Assembly (NCBI GenBank): GCA_015039315.1
Contig: WIDE01000021.1
Location: 62,001 to 126,000, forward strand
Direction of reading: 5' to 3'
Origin: Clavulina sp. PMI_390
Taxonomy: Eukaryota > Basidiomycota > Agaricomycetes > Cantharellales > Hydnaceae
DNA: 64,000 bases
Every line of letters starts with the position of its first letter. Position 1 is the stretch's first letter. The translations under genes and the position numbers were made by a program. Under the pieces are notes generated by a model. That model searched no databases. It was not told where the DNA came from and saw nothing but the letters and a program-made list of their open reading frames with translations. Of this stretch, positions 57,241 to 64,000 are shown piece by piece.

Positions 57241-57680
57241 TTCATCGTCGCAGATCCCCTCTTTCCCTGCGATCCATACACTATAGCTATTGGGATATTC
57301 ATAAAAGCCGGCTATTCTAGCCACTATTGGCATGCGTCTTCGTAGCGCCACAGACACCCCATTCCCCTCCACCAGCTTCGCTTCGCTCCTCCCCCGCGAA
57401 CATCATGTGTTAACGCTACAGTGTTCTCGAGTCATCACATCTATCCTATCCGCTCTGCCTCCATTTACTCCTACTCTACTCTACTTTATTAGTAGTAAGT
57501 CCCAATGTATGTATAGCTGACGCTAGTTGCCTAGCCAATCACAACCATCATCCCCCGCTCCCGTATTATATGGATCAGCTTTGGCTGTCCTCACTATATT
57601 GTGTGATCCCAGAGGGCTTGACCCGCGCCTATGCAATGATTGGCCCAGGAGGCAGAGTGCTGGAAACAACGAACACATAA
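57241..57680. other. Intergenic between convergent elements
   Basis: A 440-base stretch between the first Ser-rich pseudogene and the last exon of membrane-protein copy C. Short TACTC repeats occur near 57470-57490. No gene was seen. Confidence 0.4.
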
Positions 57681-58019
57681 TCACACTGGGGGCGGCAGCT
57701 CCACTGGCTGCCCGGTATAGAATCTTGGTAGGTTTTCGAATCGCTGCTCAGGCTACAAGGACGGAGCTCCTCAGCATGATCCCAATATCAATATCCACGG
57801 GACAAGGAAGCAAAACCTACATTAGGCCAAGGGGCAAGACCTTCATCACGCATGCGAGTCTGGAATTCTATCTCTTGTTGGGGATCGTACCAGCCTCGTT
57901 TCCCTCTTGGATGGGTCATTGTCACGTCGTCATCTACCAAAAGTGCAGGTGTTTCAATCGAATCTTGGATCAGATTGTTATCGGAGGAACATACCCATGT
58001 TTCTGATCAGGGACCTGGT
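57681..58019 (-). pseudogene. Orphaned 3' exons of membrane-protein copy C
   Basis: Downstream of an in-frame TAA (58022-58020), the donor, exon 3 (57933-57821, 113 nt) and exon 4 (57752-57681, 72 nt) are fully preserved, with the same lengths and phases as in copies A and D. They would encode MTHPRGKRGWYDPQQEIEFQ and PEQRFENLPRFYTGQPVELP. They are untranslated if the stop is real. Confidence 0.75.
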
Positions 58020-59422
58020 TTACAGTGGTAAGGGCCATTGGTTTCTAATGGGAAGGCATTGCCACAAGAACGAAAGTATCAATAGGCCTACAGCGCAAAA
58101 AACCACAAATATGCCGAGTTTACGAGAGGTATATAAGGCTACAGTCATACTCATCAAGGTAAAAACACCGATTATGATGACGCGAATCAAAAACCTTATA
58201 AAAAGCGGGGTGATGGAACCGTAGAGCACCAAGTAAGCAAGGCAACCTAGGCCGATTGGTCCAAGCCCGATGATGACCCAGGCAAGGTGCTGTGGAAAGC
58301 CTTTTGATGTGTTCACTTGAATAATGGTCGCAATCCACGGAACACCCAAAGCCAAGATTCCATATGCAACCTCAATGGTAAAAAGTGACAGCGTTCCGTC
58401 GAAATTTTCTTGGTCTTCAAAGAACGAGAAGATGATGGGGGTAGTTGACTGGTCCATCTCTTGTGGATTGGCATGTGAGGCACTTGGATTCATGCGGCGC
58501 ACCACCGAAGAAAATGAGTAGTGCCTAAGTGCAATTGCGTGCACAAGAAGGCGGGAGAAGTAATAGCAATTTGTGCCTGCTAGGCTGTACTGGGGGGCAA
58601 GAGCGACAATATGCTGCATGATCCGAGCCACATGCGCAAGGGTTGCAGGTGGACCACGCCATGTCTCATCCAGTTGTGTCGCAAATCCGGGCATCTCCAG
58701 GGTATGCCAAAACCTCAGTTTTTCCAGATCTGCGATCCACCTCCAACGGGCTGGGTTGCGGTCCCTCTCCTCTACGGACGCGTTGAAGAGGCCCAACATC
58801 AGCCGATTCTTGGAGCAGAATCCTCCGACAGACTGAGCATGGTGGATAGTCACTCGATGCTGTGCCTCTCGTAAGAGACCTGGCCGTTTTCCAACCCGCT
58901 CAAGTACAATATTGTACATGGATGGGGCAGTGTTAGAAGGAGTGTAGTTGATGGAGAGAACAACGAATTGATGGTGGAAGGGAGATTGGTTTGCGGACCA
59001 CCACGTCACATCCTCGACAATAGTGTCTCGAATGAACGCTGAGTTGGATAACACCCAGTGGCAAAATGCTTCGTCAGACATGGACCCTACAAGAAACCCG
59101 TTTGGAAGATGGGTAATTTCAGATTCAACAACGGCTGAAACAAAGAAGCGAAGAGAATAGTGAGACAAGAGGCGGCTGAGCACATTCGTACTCTAGGTTG
59201 CCACTTACTAGTCTTCGATGATCCAGAGCAAGATGCGCTTGAGAATGTTGAGGCATCAGTTTCATGCTCTGGGCGCGCCGAATGTAATAGCATGGTCGGA
59301 TGAATACTAGTGCTTGCAGCCAGGGAGCGAGGTGTGAGATGTGCTGGCGGCACAGGCGCTGGTGGGTATGAGACCGTCTGTGAGAGCATAGTGTTCGAAA
59401 TGCGAGGGGCTGAAGGTTCCAT
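58020..59422 (-). CDS. HHQF/NCYYF membrane protein, copy C, truncated by a nonsense codon
   Basis: Exons on the minus strand: 59422-59209 and 59134-57995, with an in-frame TAA at 58022-58020, giving 442 aa. The core is intact: GFLVGSMSDEAFCHWVLSNS, SPFHHQFVVLSINY, MYNIVLERVGKRPG, TWRGPPATLAHVARIMQHIV and GTNCYYFSRLLVHAIALRHY, followed by about five membrane segments. The stop lies nine codons before the conserved donor, where copies A and D have the Gln of SQTE (HSQTEAF, RSQTEHF). Copy C reads L-stop-TRSLIRNMG, consistent with a Gln-to-stop change. Downstream exons remain in phase, so the mutation looks recent, or the stop is bypassed. Only the soluble tail would be lost. Function unknown. 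Confidence 0.78.
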
Positions 59423-60179
59423 GTTGGGAAGATTTCTGGGCCACCTGTCAGAGATTCATCTATATCAAGGTCGGCTGGGAGTTATGGTGTTTGGCCAAGG
59501 CACCCGATAACAAATAATGTCCATGTTTTCGCTGTCAGACGTTCGAGGCGGTGAGCCTTTGACAGCTACAAGGTTATTTTCGAATTGGAGGCCTTGGCGT
59601 GATTCTAGTCTTAGGACAGCAGAAGATTTCAAGTCCCACTTGATCTCTACTTTATTGTAGTTGTGCTCTCCACGTTGTACTCAAGTGCTTATAAGTTATG
59701 CCTCTCAGCGATTATCTTTGGTTTGTCGCGTCATCGGTTCCTAACCAAAAGGCGGTGCAGGTGGTGAGGCGAGAAGTGACGCGGGCTGCGTAACTTGCGC
59801 GAAACGTGACAGAGCGCCTCCTCCTGATCCACAAAACACATTCAGCTTCCACATCCATACGCGCCCACATTCACACTCCACCACGCCTTGGCCTGTTCCT
59901 CGTAGCTGTCCAGTATTGTAGAATACTACATTGTTTCTAAGCCTCGCTACAACCAGTAGCCAATAGGCGTCTCCGACTGCTTCATCCTCCTCCAGCTCCT
60001 GAGCTCAGAACGATGCGCCCAAGTTCCCCTTTCGAGTCTCGAGGAGCCCCTTGCTGATCTCGCGATCAATTTCACTCGTTTAACATGGAATTCGAGCAGA
60101 GTCTGTCGTGGCTCTACGGCGAACTAGGCATGATTTAGATGGCGGCAAGAACTCCAAAGCTCCGCCCTAGTACGATGCG
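59423..60179. other. Intergenic, upstream of copy C and of the second Ser-rich pseudogene
   Basis: A 757-base stretch. A degenerate 5' end of the Ser-rich pseudogene may lie within the last 200 bases, but I cannot align it. No gene was seen. Confidence 0.4.
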
Positions 60180-61830
60180 ACCGCCATCGCGCTCCTGTCG
60201 CCACCACTACTAAGGCATGCACCGTTAATGCTCAAGGTGGTTCTGCCAATCCTTATGCTGCTAAGATCCATGACGCTGGATGCCCCAAGCATAATCTCCA
60301 CTACTACCAAGGCCGCAGGGAGTATCCCATTCATGACACTACTTGCTTGGCTCATCCCACATCGTATGTTCTCCGAGTCATCCCTTGAGCGTTCGACGTG
60401 TGAGCGAAAGGTCACTGAGCTGTCTCGATTCACTACTTCACAGCTTCGTCCCTTTCGAACCCTGCCAATTGCCCATCTGTGAGTGGGCCACCATCTTCTC
60501 CCTCATCGTCATCATCATTCATTAGACTCCTCACTCTCTTTATTATCAATACCCTCTCCGCTATCTACCTCATCATCTTGCTCGTCCTCCTCGTCCTCCA
60601 CGCCGACACCGCCACCGCTTCCAATCGAATCTGAGAAGCCGAGTTCCCATCGTCCTCTGCATACAAGCTGCGGAACCGTCTTGCAGGTAGGCGATTGCTT
60701 CGCCAGTTACATCGACTACTACGATTAGTGATCCTGCCAGTGTGAGTGGGCCAGGCACTGCTTCTTCCCCTGGCGGAGTCTATCCTCCTCCCACGGCTAC
60801 CATTGTGAGTGGCAGCGAATCCACCCCAGCGTGGCTCGGCTCCAGATGTCTCAAGCGGGTCTGAGCTTGGTCGCTCGAGCTCAAGCTCGGGCGGGAGCTT
60901 TGCGTAGTCGTGCACCGCCCCCGATAACGCGAAGCCCACCCGTTATGCTCGTCTTACTGTTCGCTGAAGATCAATCGCGTCAGGCACCCCGCTCGAGCAA
61001 GAGCTCAAGCCAATGATGGACTGCGAGTTTGTAAATGCCCTCTAGGCGCAAGGCTTCCGCCACGTTCACATTATCACTCTTTTTCGTACTCGCCGCCCTC
61101 ACCTCCTATCTCTGGTTCGCCCTAAATTCGATGCGCTTCATCAACTATTAAAAATAACCGCAGCTCTACCTGCTCGTCCTCATGACTCTATTCATGATCC
61201 CACATCCTCGCTCGGAGTGTCATCTGTCGCCTCCCCCTACCGCATCTCGATGGCCATGTGTGGGCGCTCGACATCTTTCTCGCCATATCGGGTCCTCGCT
61301 CCGCGCCACCAGTTTTCCCTTCCATAGTAATCCTTGTCTTCTGCACCTCATTCCCCAGCTCCAAATTCATCGCGTCCCTCTACTCTATTGCGGGAGCCGG
61401 GGCGACGGTGGCCATCACCCGCAAGGAGACATCCACATCAGGAGTCCGTTTGAGCATGAGCTCAACACGGGCGGATGTCACTATCAAAGCGAGTGCCAAT
61501 GGAGTGAAGATGAGGGAACATTGAAGAGTGGCACCATATGCGGGCAGGGAAGTGAGTTGGTGAAGGAACAAGGCAAGCATGTAGACCATTGCGGAGTCTT
61601 CCTTGACTGCGGAGTGCCTAGACTTGGTGTTTTGGCTTCTATCTCTTCCGCCAGCAGGTGTGGTTAGACCCCGAGGCACGGAGCTGAAGAAGTGACAGAG
61701 CACCATGCCAGCTCCTATGACCGCCCCTGCGCCGACATCGGCATGGACCTCGACACCCATCAATTCGATGGGCACAAGCTCCTGTATCTCCAGTACAGAT
61801 CCGTCCCTATACCCATCCGACTTCTAGGTG
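60180..61830 (+). pseudogene. Decayed copy 2 of the Ser/Pro-rich gene
   Basis: Clear similarity to the intact gene at 50558-52754. ATGTTCTCCGAGTCATCCCT near 60365 matches the segment coding VFSEPAL. GAGCGTTCGACGTGTGAGCG near 60387 matches ERLTYEQ. CTCGAGCAAGAGCTCAAGCC near 60993 matches LEQELKR. ACTATCAAAGCGAGTGCCAATGG near 61480 matches VKASANG. The end (TTCGATGGGCACAAGCTCCT, 61766 on) matches SMRASS. Multiple frameshifts and stops occur, and the C-terminal helix is missing. It lies between membrane-protein copies C and D. Confidence 0.78.
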
Positions 61831-62004
61831 GACAGCTTCTATCGTGATTCGAGACAATATCTATATCATTCTCAAGGTGGTCATTTCGGTACAAATCAAA
61901 ATTTAGGGAGCGAATAGTCCATGTTCGATAACAGCATCAACATCAATGCTGATGCGAGGCTAGGGCCTGTGAAAAAGGGACAAGAGATATTGCTGCCATG
62001 AAAG

Positions 62005-63750
62005 CTACACTAGGGGCGGTAGCTCCGCTCGCTTCCCATCATAGAACCTTGGTAGGTTCACATAATACTGTTCAGCCTTGAGCGATGGAGGCTGCTCAGT
62101 TTGAATGAACGCACACATGACAGGAGAGAAGGAAACCTTACATAAGGCCAATAAGCAAGACCCTCCTTGTGCATGCGAGTATGGAATACGACTTCTCTCC
62201 AAGATTCGTATGACCCTCGCTTCCCCCTCGGATGGGTCATTGTGACATCGCCATCTGCCAAGTATCAAGGTGTTTAGGTTTGATTTAGGTAGGGGATATG
62301 GTGCAAACTTACCCATGCAATCAATGAAATGTTCTGTTTGTGATCGTAAACGTCCTAGGCCCCTTAGTTTAACCGCCGAAACCAAAATCACCGCAAGGTA
62401 CAAGCCAGCAACGATGCAAATCATGATTGTAGCGAATTTGGAGGAGACGCCGGCCGCCAGGATGGTTATCACCTCGCCAATGAGAGCAAAAAAAGTGCTC
62501 AAGCCCAAGTTCCAGGACGATGCAGAGTGCGAAAATATAATATAAACATGCCATACCAGGGAGATGGATCGAAAAGCAAGGGCAATTTTTGCTAAATAGA
62601 GAGATAGCCTTGTTTGTGTTGCCACCAAAATCGTAGCAACAATCCATTGCATCAGCAACACCAATAGCTGGGCGTTTGAATTAAATAATATCCCATCAGA
62701 ATTCTGCTGGGTTTCTAGGAACGCGAAGACGATGAGGGTAGTTGACGGGTCCATCTCTTGCTTCTTGAAGTGCGTGATTTGGACGATTGACTTTATGGGG
62801 CGTACAACTGAAGAAAATGAGTAGTGCCTAAGTGCAATCGCGTGTAAAAGAAGGCGAGAGAAATAGTAGCAGTTTGTACTTGATATGTTGTACTGAGGGG
62901 CAGAAGCAACAATGTGCTGGATGATCCGAGCAATGTGCGCTAGGGTCGCAGGAGGGCCGCGCCATTTTTCATCCAAGGGCGTCACAAAACCGGGGGTGTT
63001 CGAGGTATGAGAGGGCCTCATACTGGATATCCATCTCCAGCGAGGAGATGTGCTTTTTTGCTCCTCAAGAGGCGCACTGAGGAGACCTAATAGCAACTGA
63101 TTCTTAGAGCAGAATTCTCCAAGAGATTGTGCGTGATGGATCGTCACTCGATGCTGTGCCTCTCCGAAAAGCCCACCTCTTTTCCCTATCCGCTCGAGTT
63201 TAATGTTATAGATGGATGGGGCCGCATTTGGGTTGGGAGGAGTGTAGCTGACTGAGAGAACCACGAATTGATGGTGGAAAGGAAACTGATTTGCGGACCA
63301 CCATGTTACATCTTCAACGATAGCATTCCGAATAGATGGCGAACTACATAGTACCCAGCGGCAAAATGCGTCATCAGACATCGTCCCCGTTAGGAATCCG
63401 CCCGCAGCATAAGTGGTGTCCGGATCGACAACAGCTGAAGAGAGGAAGATAGACGTGGGCCGAGATACCATTGAGTGATTTTGCGCTTTCCGTAGCTTTC
63501 AGTGCTCACTATTTAGAGATGCAGAACAGAATATCCTCCCCAGAATCGAGGGATTATTCGCGCGTGGTGACTGTCTCAGGTGTGAAGGCAGATTTGGAGT
63601 AATACTTACGCCTCGATTTGAGTAGTTAGGGATGTAGTATGCGGGCAATAGAGGCGTTGGCCCAAGCTCCAGTTGGCGCCTGGAGGTTGGCGGATATGAG
63701 ATTGTTTGGAGGTGTGTAGGCTCAATAGTGATAGGCAGTGAAGGCTCCAT
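62005..63750 (-). CDS. HHQF/NCYYF multi-pass membrane protein, copy D
   Basis: Four exons on the minus strand: 63750-63510, 63434-62313, 62254-62142 and 62076-62005, giving 515 aa. Phases equal those of copies A-C; the last exon is 72 nt in all four. An alternative ATG 39 nt upstream (63789, MDPADDDLEAFTE) is plausible. The core has GFLTGTMSDDAFCRWVLCSS, DVTWWSANQFPFHHQFVVLS, IYNIKLERIGKRGG, KWRGPPATLAHIARIIQHIV and STNCYYFSRLLLHAIALRHY. Membrane segments follow (LLVLLMQWIVATILVATQ; VYIIFSHSASSWNLGLSTFF; others). The soluble tail reads MTHPRGKRGSYESWREVVFH, then AEQYYVNLPRFYDGKRAELP. Not splicing introns 2-3 also gives an open frame, but that would lose the MTHPR motif shared by the copies. 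Function unknown. Confidence 0.83.
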
Positions 63751-64000
63751 TTCGGTAAAGGCTTCTAGGTCGTCATCAGCGGGGTCCATAGGTGCTAGCT
63801 CAGGTGGGTTGTTTAGGTGGTAAACATCTACCCCAGGGGGTGGGGCAGCCAACCAACGGTAACGCTTTCGAGCAAGGCGGTACAAAGGCAGTGGCGAGGT
63901 TTATATGCTTTGGATTCTTATCACTGGATTATATATGAATCGTGAGTACTTTCCCAGAGTATCAAAAGTGTATATAGAGAGAGATTGAGCCAGACGGCGG
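63751..64000. other. Upstream flank of copy D, window edge
   Basis: The frame of copy D stays open to about 63885 on the minus strand, so a longer N terminus is possible. AFTEMEP here resembles GHTEMEP before copy B, suggesting the upstream codons may be translated. Nothing else is identifiable. Confidence 0.35.

Noticed and set aside
62142..62312. Unspliced reading of copy D across introns 2-3 (open frame 62005-63471)
   Set aside because: The open frame skips the conserved MTHPRGKRG exon frame shared by copies A-C. GT-AG borders with matching exon lengths (113 and 72 nt) favour splicing.

Overview
The window is nuclear DNA of a filamentous basidiomycete, most likely an Agaricomycete. Genes carry many short introns (about 48-80 nt) with GT-AG borders, and CDS are well spaced on both strands. 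The protein families are ones I associate with Agaricomycetes: large F-box-like families, glycine-rich proteins with a GRGFPFGFWP motif, and Ser/Pro-rich proteins. A position near Rhizoctonia/Ceratobasidium-type fungi is an impression from family resemblance, not something shown here. No tRNA, rRNA, CRISPR or intact transposon was seen. All exon structures below were read by eye from splice signals, reading-frame phase and comparison between paralogues inside the window.

Layout. 1-7.4 kb: three F-box-like genes (the first cut by the window edge) and a decayed fragment of the same family. 7.7-14 kb: two tandem copies of a unit made of a glycine-rich GRG gene (minus) divergent from an F-box gene (plus); the F-box of the first unit has decayed. 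14-24 kb: a long non-coding stretch, then a large bHLH-zipper transcription factor gene. 26-34 kb: three minus-strand F-box genes, the last divergent from a third GRG gene. 34.4-37 kb: an eight-exon gene with nucleotidyltransferase-like motifs. 37.5-41.3 kb: two more F-box genes. 45-47 kb: first member of a four-member membrane-protein family with a conserved His...Asn-Cys signature (called HHQF/NCYYF here). 47.5-49.7 kb: TIM44, the one clear housekeeping gene. 50.5-63.8 kb: a Ser/Pro-rich gene plus an HHQF/NCYYF gene in opposite orientation, repeated three times, with two of the three Ser-rich copies decayed.

Main message. Most of the window is made of lineage-specific duplicated families: nine F-box-like genes plus at least two F-box relics, three GRG genes, four HHQF/NCYYF membrane proteins, and one Ser-rich gene plus two pseudogenes. 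The duplications are modular: F-box and GRG genes were copied as divergent pairs sharing a promoter, and Ser-rich and HHQF/NCYYF genes were copied as pairs. F-box proteins normally recruit substrates to SCF ubiquitin ligases. The HHQF/NCYYF proteins look like a membrane-anchored, circularly permuted papain-fold (NlpC/P60, LRAT or PPPDE-like) family. The latter is inference and is the most interesting undescribed element.
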